Virus record (IMG/VR): IMGVR_UViG_3300021963_000081
Location: 22,280-86,279 of that record
Length of the DNA stretch: 64,000 nucleotides
Reading direction: 5' to 3' (one strand)
Origin: a virus
Shown here: positions 50,755 through 58,888 of the stretch, in pieces
Numbering within the stretch: the first letter of the stretch is position 1
How the letters are laid out: every line of letters starts with the position of its first letter
Made by a program: the position numbers and the translations under genes
The notes under the pieces: model-generated
What the model was told of the DNA's origin: nothing
The model's input: only the letters and a program-made list of their open reading frames with translations
The model's database searches: none

Positions 50755-51167
50755 GTGATACAGATAAAAATCTTGCAGAAATTTTAAACACTGATTATGT
50801 TCCTGTGGTAAGAGAGGAAAATAAAAGTGTTACTATTCATGAGCCAGACAGATCAGCTGATAATCCTGACGCTGACTATTCTCGTGCTAATTATTACAAC
50901 CTTATCGAAAGGGGTAATGAGGCTTTGGATGGCATTCTTGAAGTGGCAAAAGAATCGCAGCACCCAAGAGCATATGAAGTAGCAGCAAATATGATTAAGA
51001 ATCTCTCTGATGTTACAGAGAAGTTGATGATCCTCCAGAAGCAACAAAAAGAATTAAACCCACAGGCTGCTGAAGCAAAGACAACTAATATCAATGTAGA
51101 TAAGGCAGTGTTCGTTGGTAGCACTACCGATCTTTTGAAACAAATAAAGAATGAATCTGCCAAATAA
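50751..51167 (+). CDS. gp16: gp16 small terminase subunit
   Basis: A 138-residue protein. The central helical hairpin (YYNLIERGNEALDGILEVAK, RAYEVAANMIKNLSDVTEKL) is the oligomerisation core typical of gp16, and VFVGSTTDLLKQIKN near the end is the conserved C-terminal segment. T4 gp16 is 164 residues and regulates gp17 activity on DNA. It overlaps gp17 by 17 bases, so the two are translationally coupled. Confidence 0.9.
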   Translation: MSDTDKNLAEILNTDYVPVVREENKSVTIHEPDRSADNPDADYSRANYYNLIERGNEALDGILEVAKESQHPRAYEVAANMIKNLSDVTEKLMILQKQQKELNPQAAEAKTTNINVDKAVFVGSTTDLLKQIKNESAK

Positions 51168-52803
51168 AATCAAGAATTATCTTGGTAATCCGCGCCTCAA
51201 ACGCGTTAATATGCCGATGCAGCTCACGGAAGATCAAGTCCGTGAGTATGTCAAGTGCGCAGAAGATCCAGTATACTTTATTGAAAACTATGTCAAGGTC
51301 GTTATGCTTGATAAAGGTTTCGTGCAGATCAACCTTTATCCATTCCAAAAAGATGCTATCGAGAAGTTTAATAAAAATCGTCGCATCATTGTAAAAGCAG
51401 GTCGTCAGGTCGGTAAGACCACGATGGTTGTCGGCTATATTCTTTGGTATGTGTTATTCAATACAGACAAGTCGGTTGCGATTCTTGCTAACAAAGCAGC
51501 CACAGCTCGTGAAATTCTTAGCCGCATTAAACTTGCATATGAAGCACTACCGCATTGGATTCAACAAGGTGTAAAGACTTGGAACAAGGGTGACATTGAA
51601 TTAGAAAACGGATGCCGCATTCTAGCAAATTCTACTGCTTCTAGTGCCATTCGTGGTTTCTCTATTTCGCTACTTTATCTTGACGAATTTGCATTCGTTC
51701 CGACGAATATTGCTGATGAATTCTTCACTTCGGTTTATCCAACCATTTCTTCTGGTACTGAATCCAAGATTCTAATTTCCTCTACGCCAAACGGCATGAA
51801 CCATTTTTACAAAATGTGGAACGATGCAGTTGAGGATAATAACGGATTTACTCACATCTCAGCGAATTGGCGTGAAGTTCCTGGGCGCGATCAGAAGTGG
51901 GCTGACGAACAGTTCCGTGTTCTTGGCGAACAAAAGTTCATGCAGGAAATGGAATGCGAGTTCCTGGGTTCATCGGGAACATTGATTAGTGCGGTTGCTC
52001 TGCGCGCATTGTCACTTGCAAAACCGATTGCAAATACAGGAATTGAAAATTTTAAAGTATATGACGAGGCAAAACCAGATCATCTTTATTTTATGGTCGT
52101 AGATACCTCCCGAGGAAAAGGTTTAGACTACTCGGCATTTACTGTAATCGACGCGACTGCTCTCCCATATAAAGTTGTCGCCACTTATAGGGATAATGAA
52201 ATCAGTCCGTTAGTCTATCCTGCAATTTTAAAACAAGTGGGCACATATTATAATAATGCTTATCAGTTGGTCGAAACGAACGATAATGGACAACAGATTG
52301 TAGATATTTTGTTTGACGATTATGAATATGAAAACATCCTTTCAACAGTTGAGCACGGCAAGTCAAAACTAAATAAGAAACTATTGGTCAATTTTGGTTT
52401 TGGTCAAAAGAGCGGTCGAGGAGTTAAAACGACTAAATCGGTTAAAAGGCTCGGTTGTTCTATCCTCAAAAACCTAATCGAACGCCAACAATTAATTATT
52501 ACAGATTACGATATTATCTCTGAACTCTCGACCTTCGTCTCGAACGGTGTAAGTTATGAAGCCGAAGAAGGTAGCCATGACGACCTTGTAATGTGTTTGG
52601 TTTTATTTGCATGGCTAACGAATCAAAGATTTTTCTCGGATATGACTGATGTTAATATCCGTCAAAAATTAAACGCTGAGCAGCTGAAAATGATTGAAGA
52701 AGAGTCGATCGGAGATCTTATTTTAGCTGGACACATCGATGTCGACAATAAATCGAATGCATTTGTCGAAGATGGTGCCGTTTGGGCTCCTGTCGAGCGT
52801 TAA
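51151..52803 (+). CDS. gp17: gp17 large terminase subunit (packaging ATPase and nuclease)
   Basis: A 550-residue protein. The ATPase domain has Walker A GRQVGKTT (84-91), Walker B LLYLDE (174-179, with D178 and E179), and the coupling motif ISSTPNG (209-215). The nuclease domain has acidic residues D318 (VVDTSRGKGLDYS), E375 and D477/D478 (EGSHDDLVM), matching the RNase H-like triad of T4 gp17. Length is slightly below T4 (610). It packages concatemeric DNA through the portal and cuts it. No intein or insertion is present. Confidence 0.96.
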   Translation: MNLPNKIKNYLGNPRLKRVNMPMQLTEDQVREYVKCAEDPVYFIENYVKVVMLDKGFVQINLYPFQKDAIEKFNKNRRIIVKAGRQVGKTTMVVGYILWYVLFNTDKSVAILANKAATAREILSRIKLAYEALPHWIQQGVKTWNKGDIELENGCRILANSTASSAIRGFSISLLYLDEFAFVPTNIADEFFTSVYPTISSGTESKILISSTPNGMNHFYKMWNDAVEDNNGFTHISANWREVPGRDQKWADEQFRVLGEQKFMQEMECEFLGSSGTLISAVALRALSLAKPIANTGIENFKVYDEAKPDHLYFMVVDTSRGKGLDYSAFTVIDATALPYKVVATYRDNEISPLVYPAILKQVGTYYNNAYQLVETNDNGQQIVDILFDDYEYENILSTVEHGKSKLNKKLLVNFGFGQKSGRGVKTTKSVKRLGCSILKNLIERQQLIITDYDIISELSTFVSNGVSYEAEEGSHDDLVMCLVLFAWLTNQRFFSDMTDVNIRQKLNAEQLKMIEEESIGDLILAGHIDVDNKSNAFVEDGAVWAPVER

Positions 52804-52815
52804 AAACTACAAAAC

Positions 52816-52823
52816 ACTAAATA
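52816..52823 (+). promoter_or_regulatory. Late promoter of the tail sheath gene
   Basis: ACTAAATA 39 bases before the sheath ATG, in the 59-base gap after gp17. An AGGAG ribosome site lies 9 bases before the start. Confidence 0.6.
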
Positions 52824-52862
52824 ACTGGTAAGTTTCTTTATCTCCAAAACAGGAGCAAAAAC

Positions 52863-54554
52863 ATGGCTTTTCAAGTATCTCCAGGCGTGAATGTTTCCGA
52901 AATTGACGCAACAACAGTTGTCCCATCAGTTTCTACATCCACTGGCGCGGTCGCTGGCGCGTTTCAGTGGGGTCCAATCGACCTTCTAAGACAGGTTGGT
53001 TCAGAGGATCAACTCGTTGAACTATATGGCACACCAGATTCAACGACAGCTCTTACGTTCTTCACCGCTGCAAACTTCCTAGCATATAGCAACAGTCTAT
53101 TTGTTTCTCGCTCTGACGCTGAAACACTTAATTCTGCTCTTGCGCTAAACGTTGCTTCAGGTTCCTTTACTGCAAACGTAAAGGTTAAGAGCGAAGATCA
53201 TTACTTCACCTCTTTCTTCACGGCAGCAAATTCAAACATCCTATTCGCTGCTCGTTATCCAGGTTCGCTTGGTAACTCATTGAAGGTTGCAGTTTGCGCA
53301 AATGCAAACGCGACAGCATTCTCTTCTTGGGCATACGCTCCATACTTCGATGCTGCTCCAGGAACTTCAACTTGGGTTGGTGCAAATCATAAGTCAAACG
53401 CTAACGACGAAATGCACATCGCAATCGTCGATGAAGATGGATTGTTCTCAGGAACACCAAACACGGTCATTGAGCGTTTCGCAAACGTATCTAAGGCAAC
53501 CAATGCCAAGGGCGAAAGCGGCGAATCACTCTACTACCGCGATGTTCTATACGTCAATTCACGTTACGTCTATGCAATGGGACCAAACAACTCCACATGG
53601 AGTGTTGCTGCTAATGCGACACATGCCTTCGCAGGTGAAAACCTAGATGGTGTCAGCTTCATTCGCGGTACTGATGCGGTGCCAACTGATGGCAACGTTC
53701 AAACAGCATATGCTCAGTTTGCTTCAACGGATAACGTTGATATTAGCCTCGTAATGACGGCTAACGCAAGCGCAGTATTGGCTGCAAACGTAATCTCTCT
53801 TGCTGTAGGTCGTGAAGACTGCGTAGCGTTCGTATCACCACTACTTGCAAACGTTCAAGCAGCTGATCCAGTTTCTTCTATCGTAAACTATCGTAACAGC
53901 TTGACTGCAACGTCATATGCTGTAATGGATAGCGCATGGAAGTATCAATACGACAAGTACAACGATCTATATCGTTGGATTCCATGTAATGGTGACATTG
54001 CTGGTCTCTGCGCTCGCACCGACCAAGATCGTGATCCATGGTTCTCACCAGCTGGATTCAATCGCGGTCAGTTGAAGAATGTAATTAAACTTGCATTCAA
54101 TCCAAATCAAACACAGCGCGATACGCTCTATAAGGCTGGTGTAAATCCAATCGTCTCGTTCCCAGGAGAAGGCACTGTTCTCTTTGGTGATAAGACTCTT
54201 CTATCAAAACCAAGCGCATTCGATCGTATCAATGTTCGTCGTCTATTCATTGTTCTTGAGAAGGCAATTGCTCGTGCTGCACGCGCAAGCCTCTTCGAGT
54301 TCAACGATGAATTTACAAGAGCGCAGTTTGTGAACCTAGTTGAACCATTCCTAAGATTGGTACAGGGTCGTCGCGGTATCTACGACTTCCGTGTTGTTTG
54401 CGACGAAACAAACAATACTTCAGAAGTTATTGACCGCAACGAGTTCATCGGTGACATCTATATCAAGCCAGCCAAGTCAATCAACTTTATCCAGTTGAAC
54501 TTCGTGGCTGTCCGTACTGGTGTTGCCTTTGACGAAATCGTTGGTCGCTTCTAA
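52863..54554 (+). CDS. gp18: gp18 tail sheath protein
   Basis: A 563-residue protein. FQVSPGVNVSEIDATTVVPS and TGAVAGAFQWGPIDLLRQV at the N-terminus and the C-terminal GIYDFRVVCDETNNTSEVID, GDIYIKPAKSINFIQLNFVA are the sheath protein signature shared by contractile tails. Length is shorter than T4 gp18 (659), with a smaller outer domain. It forms the contracting cylinder around the tube. Codon use here is visibly richer in strong codons than in the fibre genes, in keeping with high expression. Confidence 0.96.
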   Translation: MAFQVSPGVNVSEIDATTVVPSVSTSTGAVAGAFQWGPIDLLRQVGSEDQLVELYGTPDSTTALTFFTAANFLAYSNSLFVSRSDAETLNSALALNVASGSFTANVKVKSEDHYFTSFFTAANSNILFAARYPGSLGNSLKVAVCANANATAFSSWAYAPYFDAAPGTSTWVGANHKSNANDEMHIAIVDEDGLFSGTPNTVIERFANVSKATNAKGESGESLYYRDVLYVNSRYVYAMGPNNSTWSVAANATHAFAGENLDGVSFIRGTDAVPTDGNVQTAYAQFASTDNVDISLVMTANASAVLAANVISLAVGREDCVAFVSPLLANVQAADPVSSIVNYRNSLTATSYAVMDSAWKYQYDKYNDLYRWIPCNGDIAGLCARTDQDRDPWFSPAGFNRGQLKNVIKLAFNPNQTQRDTLYKAGVNPIVSFPGEGTVLFGDKTLLSKPSAFDRINVRRLFIVLEKAIARAARASLFEFNDEFTRAQFVNLVEPFLRLVQGRRGIYDFRVVCDETNNTSEVIDRNEFIGDIYIKPAKSINFIQLNFVAVRTGVAFDEIVGRF

Positions 54555-54560
54555 TAAATA
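54553..54560 (+). promoter_or_regulatory. Late promoter of the tail tube gene
   Basis: AATAAATA touching the sheath stop codon, 24 bases before the tube ATG, with CAGGAGA as ribosome site. Confidence 0.65.
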
Positions 54561-54584
54561 GAGTATAGGCTCAGGAGATAATCA

Positions 54585-55160
54585 ATGCCATTCAATGTAA
54601 ATCAATTTCGTACACAGTTAAGTGGAGATGGCGCACGTCCTAATCTATTTGAAGTGCGACTCAATTTCCCAAGTTATGTAACTGGTCGTTCAACGGCACA
54701 ATTAAAGTCTACATTCATGGTTAAAACTGCTCAGCTTCCTGGCTCAACACTCGGTAGCGTACCAGTAAACTACTTCGGTCGCGAAGTTAAAGTTGCTGGC
54801 AATCGCACGTTTGCTGACTGGACAGTAACAGTAATTAACGATGAAGACTTTATTATCCGTAATGCAATGGAATCATGGGTCCGTGGAATCAACGATAACG
54901 AAACAAACTTACGTGCTGCACTCACGACACAGCAATATGCTGCTGATGCTGAAGTGTTCCAATACTCAAAGGCTGGTGGGTCACCAATCAAGAAGTATAA
55001 GTTCGTCGGTATGTTCCCAATCGATATCGCTGCAATCGACCTAGACTGGGGTTCAAACGATGCAATCGAAGAATTCTCAGTTACCTTCCAATATCAGTAC
55101 TGGACTACGCAAGATCAAAACGTGGCTAGAACTGGTGTTCTTGGCGGTCTATTCGCTTAA
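54585..55160 (+). CDS. gp19: gp19 tail tube protein
   Basis: A 191-residue protein. MPFNVNQFRTQL, ARPNLFEVRLNFP, FMVKTAQLPGSTLGSV and NDEDFIIRNAMESWVRGIN, then SNDAIEEFSVTFQYQYW, are the gp19 core. T4 gp19 has 163 residues. It stacks as hexameric rings to form the DNA conduit. It has its own late promoter and is followed by a stable hairpin, an isolation typical of a very abundantly made protein. Its N-terminus is clearly related to the gp54-like protein at 1031. Confidence 0.95.
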   Translation: MPFNVNQFRTQLSGDGARPNLFEVRLNFPSYVTGRSTAQLKSTFMVKTAQLPGSTLGSVPVNYFGREVKVAGNRTFADWTVTVINDEDFIIRNAMESWVRGINDNETNLRAALTTQQYAADAEVFQYSKAGGSPIKKYKFVGMFPIDIAAIDLDWGSNDAIEEFSVTFQYQYWTTQDQNVARTGVLGGLFA

Positions 55161-55169
55161 TTTGAATAA

Positions 55170-55193
55170 GGGGAGAGGGGCAACTCTCTCCCC
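55170..55193 (+). terminator. GNRA-loop hairpin after the tube gene, probable terminator
   Basis: GGGGAGAGGG pairs with the later CTCTCTCCCC stretch to give a 10-base stem (one G-T pair) closed by a GCAA tetraloop. It is followed by ATTCTAT, which has few consecutive T, so termination may be partial and the hairpin may also protect the tube mRNA 3' end. Confidence 0.6.
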
Positions 55194-55214
55194 ATTCTAT
55201 ATGATGGAGCACAC

Positions 55215-56861
55215 ATGGCTATAAATCTTTTCGGTTTCGAGATCCTTCGAAAAAAGCCTGAAATACAACTTCAGCCTCAGGTTTCTACACCTGTAAGCGA
55301 TGATGGTGCGATCACCGTCACTGCTGGTGGTTACTTTGGAACTTATCTAGATCTTGAAGCAAGTTTTAAAAATGAAAATGATCTTATCACTCGTTATCGA
55401 GAGATGGCAATGCAGCCTGAACTCGAAACAGCGATTGATGATATCGTAAATGAAGCTGTTGTTCATGACGTTACTGGCAAGTCAGTTACAATTCTACTAG
55501 ACGACTTAGAGCAGCCAGATAAAATCAAAGACATGATTCGCGAAGAATTTGATAACGTTCTTCGTATGTTAGACTTCTCTAATTTTGGTCCTGATCTATT
55601 CCGTCAATGGTATATCGACGGAAGATTATTTTACCAAGTTTTGATCGATGAGAAACAGCCACGTCTTGGTATTCAAGAATTGGTTTATATCGATCCAAGA
55701 AAAATCAAGAAAGTTAGACACGTTGTAAAGAAAAAAGATCCTAGAACTGGTGTTGATGTTGTTCAGGGCGTACAAGAATTTTACGTCTTCAACGAAAGAG
55801 CAACGCTTCAGGGTCAACAGAACATGGTGTCAACATCGACAATGGGTATGCCATCAACAGTTGATGGTGGTGTAAGAATTGCCGTTGATGCGATTGTTAA
55901 TGTTAACTCTGGTCTGATGGATGCTAAGAGAATGTTAGTTCTCTCATACCTTCACAAAGCCATCAAGCCACTCAATCAATTACGCATGGTTGAAGATGCG
56001 GTAGTTATCTATCGTCTATCGCGTGCACCAGAACGTCGTGTGTTCTACATCGACGTTGGTAACATGCCTAAGATTAAATCAGAGCAATACTTGCGCGACA
56101 TTATGACAAAGTTCCGCAATAAGGTTGTCTATGATTCAGCCACTGGCGAAGTTAAAGACGACCGCAAGTTTATGTCAATGATGGAAGACTTCTGGATCCC
56201 ACGTCGTGGTGAAGGTAAGTCAACAGAAATTACAACTCTACCAGCAGGACAAAATCTAGGTGAGTTGTCTGACGTTCAGTATTTCGAAAAGAAGCTCTAC
56301 CGATCACTAAATGTTCCTGTTTCTCGCTTAGAACAAAACCAAGGGTTTAGTTTAGGTCGTTCAACAGAAATTACACGCGATGAAATTAAGTTCAGTAAGT
56401 TTATTAATAAACTTCGTACCAAATTTAGTTTATTGTTCGATGAGTTGATGGAAAGACAGTTGGCTCTAAAAGGCATCTGCTCCGTCGACGAATGGCAAAA
56501 ATTAAAAGAAAAGATTCACTATGATTTCCTTAAAGACAACAACTTTATGGAACTCAAAGAAGCAGAGTTAATGGCAGCACGTTTACAACTTATGTCACAA
56601 ATCGACCCATACGTTGGAGTATACTTCTCGAAGGGTTGGGTGCGTAAACATGTTCTACAATTTGATGAAGAAGGCATTGAAAGAATGGCGAAGGAGATGG
56701 CTGAAGAAGAGGCTGCTCAACCACAAGAGCCTATGTCTCTCTCAACACCACCCCCTTCAAATCTTGCTGAACCAGCTGCGAATAATGTCGCAGCACAACC
56801 AACAGTATCACCTTCAGCAAATGATCTAAACCAATCGTTTAATGCTCAAATTACTAAATAA
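55215..56861 (+). CDS. gp20: gp20 portal protein
   Basis: A 548-residue protein. SFKNENDLITRYREMAMQPE, IDDIVNEAVVHD, DFSNFGPDLFRQWYIDGRLF and RAPERRVFYIDVGNMPKIKS are the standard gp20 segments; VPVSRLEQNQGFSLGRSTEI is the conserved late block. T4 gp20 has 524 residues. It forms the dodecameric vertex through which DNA passes and where head assembly starts. The C-terminus is Pro/Asn/Gln-rich and disordered. The gene has a GGAG ribosome site in TGATGGAGCAC. Confidence 0.96.
   Translation: MAINLFGFEILRKKPEIQLQPQVSTPVSDDGAITVTAGGYFGTYLDLEASFKNENDLITRYREMAMQPELETAIDDIVNEAVVHDVTGKSVTILLDDLEQPDKIKDMIREEFDNVLRMLDFSNFGPDLFRQWYIDGRLFYQVLIDEKQPRLGIQELVYIDPRKIKKVRHVVKKKDPRTGVDVVQGVQEFYVFNERATLQGQQNMVSTSTMGMPSTVDGGVRIAVDAIVNVNSGLMDAKRMLVLSYLHKAIKPLNQLRMVEDAVVIYRLSRAPERRVFYIDVGNMPKIKSEQYLRDIMTKFRNKVVYDSATGEVKDDRKFMSMMEDFWIPRRGEGKSTEITTLPAGQNLGELSDVQYFEKKLYRSLNVPVSRLEQNQGFSLGRSTEITRDEIKFSKFINKLRTKFSLLFDELMERQLALKGICSVDEWQKLKEKIHYDFLKDNNFMELKEAELMAARLQLMSQIDPYVGVYFSKGWVRKHVLQFDEEGIERMAKEMAEEEAAQPQEPMSLSTPPPSNLAEPAANNVAAQPTVSPSANDLNQSFNAQITK
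56853..56860 (+). promoter_or_regulatory. Candidate late promoter before gp67
   Basis: ACTAAATA at the very end of gp20, 16 bases before the gp67 ATG and just before its TTGGAG ribosome site. The sequence form equals that at 48065 and 52816. Confidence 0.45.
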
Positions 56862-56876
56862 TAATTGGAGATTTTT

Positions 56877-57116
56877 ATGAACACTATCGATTTAGTTAAT
56901 GCTGCACTAGTTGGAGATTCAGGAGCATTTAAGAATGCTTTTGACGCTGCGATTTCAGCGCGTGTAAATGATGCACTTGAAGTAAAGAAAGTTGAGATTG
57001 CGTCTTCACTACTCACACCAGAAGTACAAACAAATGAAATTGAAGGACTTGAGACAGAAATTGACGGAAGCGCCGAATCAGAAGTCGATGCAGGCGTCAC
57101 CTCAAACGCAGAGTAA
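56877..57116 (+). CDS. gp67: gp67-like prohead core protein
   Basis: A 79-residue acidic protein from the ATG 8 bases after GGAG. It reads MNTIDLVNAALVGDSGAFKN, then FDAAISARVNDALEVKKVEI and a Glu/Ser-rich tail. Position directly after the portal gene, length (T4 gp67 80 residues) and acid/helix composition fit the gp67 core protein, which is a scaffold component later cut by gp21. Cyanophage-type phages have a similar short gene here. The last 29 bases overlap the following gene in another frame. Confidence 0.8.
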   Translation: MNTIDLVNAALVGDSGAFKNAFDAAISARVNDALEVKKVEIASSLLTPEVQTNEIEGLETEIDGSAESEVDAGVTSNAE

Positions 57117-57906
57117 TACTTCAGACGCTGAATTGCGTCAAAAGTTAAACGCTGCAAAAACAACATTGGGAATTAAAGGTCTCAATGTGAGTGCTGCTGC
57201 ATCGGGTCATGCAAAAGTAACAAAAGCAATTGCTGCAAATCCTAAAGCACAATTTAGTCAGGTGATTAATAAACTATCGCCAACTGAAAGAACAAATTAT
57301 ATTGCGGCAACATCACAAGTTCCATCAGATGCTCTCTCATCAGATGTTCCAATGAATCGTTTTCGTCGTCAGTTACAAGTTTTGAAACCAGCTGCAACGG
57401 CTAAAAAGTCATTAATGAATTCATACGAAATTATCGACAAAGAACAAATTTGTGAAGCAACATTGCGCGATGAAGTAAATCCACCACCAATGCTTGTATT
57501 AAAAAGAACAGGCATTCGTATTTTCCCAGATGGTCGTCGCGTTGCAATGTATGTTAATTCTAGAATGGGATTAACATTTACAATTCCATATCGTCCAACA
57601 GGCACAAAGACAGATGACGCAACTGTTCCTGGATCCGTATCAGAAGAGATCATGGAAAGTTTAGAGCAAGTTGCGAAATTTGCTCAACAAGATAACGTTA
57701 CATCGAATTCTAGACACTTTAAATTTGCCGATGGTTCAAAGTTAAAAGTCAGTCACGGTGCAGCAAAAGCCATTCATATGGTTCACGGCGCATTGAACGA
57801 TGAGAATAAAAAGAAATTTGCTGATATGCTTACAAGCCCAAAGGGGTTTGAGAAAGCAGCACATTTTGCATTAAGTAAAGTCCAATTTACAATTGGTGGA
57901 AAATGA
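57088..57906 (+). CDS. Unknown head-region protein between gp67 and gp21
   Basis: A 272-residue protein from the ATG at 57088, which overlaps the gp67 end by 29 bases (the frame is open further upstream). The N-terminal third is Ala/Thr/Lys-rich (AELRQKLNAAKTTLGIKG, AKVTKAIAANPKAQFSQVIN). The middle holds a YEIIDKEQICEATLRDEVNP segment followed by a globular strand-rich part (PPPMLVLKRTGIRIFPDGRR, MGLTFTIPYRPTG). The end is helical. T4 has gp68 in this place but it is smaller and unrelated in appearance. A core or internal head protein is inferred from position only. It overlaps the next gene by ATGA. Confidence 0.7.
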   Translation: MQASPQTQSNTSDAELRQKLNAAKTTLGIKGLNVSAAASGHAKVTKAIAANPKAQFSQVINKLSPTERTNYIAATSQVPSDALSSDVPMNRFRRQLQVLKPAATAKKSLMNSYEIIDKEQICEATLRDEVNPPPMLVLKRTGIRIFPDGRRVAMYVNSRMGLTFTIPYRPTGTKTDDATVPGSVSEEIMESLEQVAKFAQQDNVTSNSRHFKFADGSKLKVSHGAAKAIHMVHGALNDENKKKFADMLTSPKGFEKAAHFALSKVQFTIGGK

Positions 57907-58205
57907 GTTTAGTATCAGAAATTGTAAGAGAAATTATTGCTGAAGCCAATATTCAAAAAATTGGTCGCAAAAAACTAATTCGCGCTCGTGTTCGTGGTGG
58001 CAAGGTTCAGCGTCGCAAAGTCTTTTCTGCTGTAAAAGGTTTTACGATTCGTGGTGGTAAACTAGTTCGTATGAAGCCACAAGAGCGTTTACGCAGAAAG
58101 ATGGCTGCGCGCAGAGCAAAAGTAAAGCGCAAAGCAAAGATGGCTCGAGCACTTATAAAAAGAAAAAGATCTCTCATGAAGAGAAAAGCATTGGGGATAC
58201 GTTAA
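57903..58205 (+). CDS. Very basic prohead core-type protein (gp68 position)
   Basis: A 100-residue protein, roughly 40% Lys+Arg. After a short acidic helix (SLVSEIVREIIAEANIQK) it has RVRGGKVQRRKVFSAVKGFT, TIRGGKLVRMKPQERLRRKM and an uninterrupted basic helix. Position before gp21 is that of gp68 of T4. The composition suggests nucleic-acid binding or charge compensation of the acidic gp22 and gp67 core. I recall similar proteins in cyanophages but cannot fix a symbol. The stop overlaps the gp21 start by one base. Confidence 0.7.
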   Translation: MSLVSEIVREIIAEANIQKIGRKKLIRARVRGGKVQRRKVFSAVKGFTIRGGKLVRMKPQERLRRKMAARRAKVKRKAKMARALIKRKRSLMKRKALGIR

Positions 58206-58849
58206 TGAAATTAATTACCGAAAACATCAATGATGTTAGAGTTATCACCGAGGAACAAAACGGTGTTAAAACACTTTACATCACAGGACCATTTCTTGTA
58301 GCAGAAATGAAGAATCGTAATGGTCGTATGTATAAGACCGATACGCTTGCTAAAGAAGTTGGTCGTTATAACGAAGAGTACGTTACTAAGAATCGCGCAT
58401 TTGGTGAATTGGGTCATCCAGATTCACCATCAATTAATCTAGACCGAGTCTCTCACTTGATCACCTCTTTAAAGCAGGAAGGTAATCAGTGGATCGGTAA
58501 GGCAAAAATTCTTGAAACACCAATGGGTAAGATCGCCAAGTCCCTTATGGAAGGCGGTGCAACTCTCGGTGTCTCGTCACGTGGCATGGGTTCACTCAAA
58601 GAAGTAAACGGTGTCAACGTGGTTCAAGATGACTATTATCTAGCCACAGCGGCTGATATTGTAGCGGATCCGTCCGCACCTGGTGCTTTTGTTCAAGGTA
58701 TTATGGAAGGCAAAGAGTGGGTTTGGGATAATGGTAAAGTGAAGGAAATCGACGTCAATGCCTATTATGAGCAGATTAAAAGAGCAAAGCAAAAACAGAT
58801 TGACGAAGTTTCATTGAAGATCTTTGAAAACTTCTTGTCAAAACTTTAA
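58205..58849 (+). CDS. gp21: gp21 prohead protease
   Basis: A 214-residue protein. The catalytic pair lies in FGELGHPDSPSI (H71) and TLGVSSRGMGSL (S124/S125), the pattern of the gp21/herpes-protease fold. MKNRNGRMYKTDTL and RVSHLITSLKQEGNQWIGKA are conserved segments. T4 gp21 has 212 residues. The protease is made as part of the prohead core, digests gp22 and gp67 and trims the capsid protein. The gene ends the portal-core run; the TATAAATA box of the scaffold gene starts five bases after its stop codon. Confidence 0.95.
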   Translation: MKLITENINDVRVITEEQNGVKTLYITGPFLVAEMKNRNGRMYKTDTLAKEVGRYNEEYVTKNRAFGELGHPDSPSINLDRVSHLITSLKQEGNQWIGKAKILETPMGKIAKSLMEGGATLGVSSRGMGSLKEVNGVNVVQDDYYLATAADIVADPSAPGAFVQGIMEGKEWVWDNGKVKEIDVNAYYEQIKRAKQKQIDEVSLKIFENFLSKL

Positions 58850-58853
58850 AATT

Positions 58854-58861
58854 TATAAATA
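58854..58861 (+). promoter_or_regulatory. Late promoter of the scaffold-capsid unit
   Basis: A perfect TATAAATA (preceded by T) 27 bases before the scaffold ATG, with an AGGAG ribosome site. It probably supplies most capsid protein mRNA, since no box precedes the capsid gene itself. Confidence 0.7.
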
Positions 58862-58888
58862 ATATTACTTCTTCAGGAGTTAAAACAA

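Noticed and set aside
51151-52803. Intein or homing endonuclease in the terminase gene
   Set aside because: The gene is of normal length, and motif spacing is uninterrupted.
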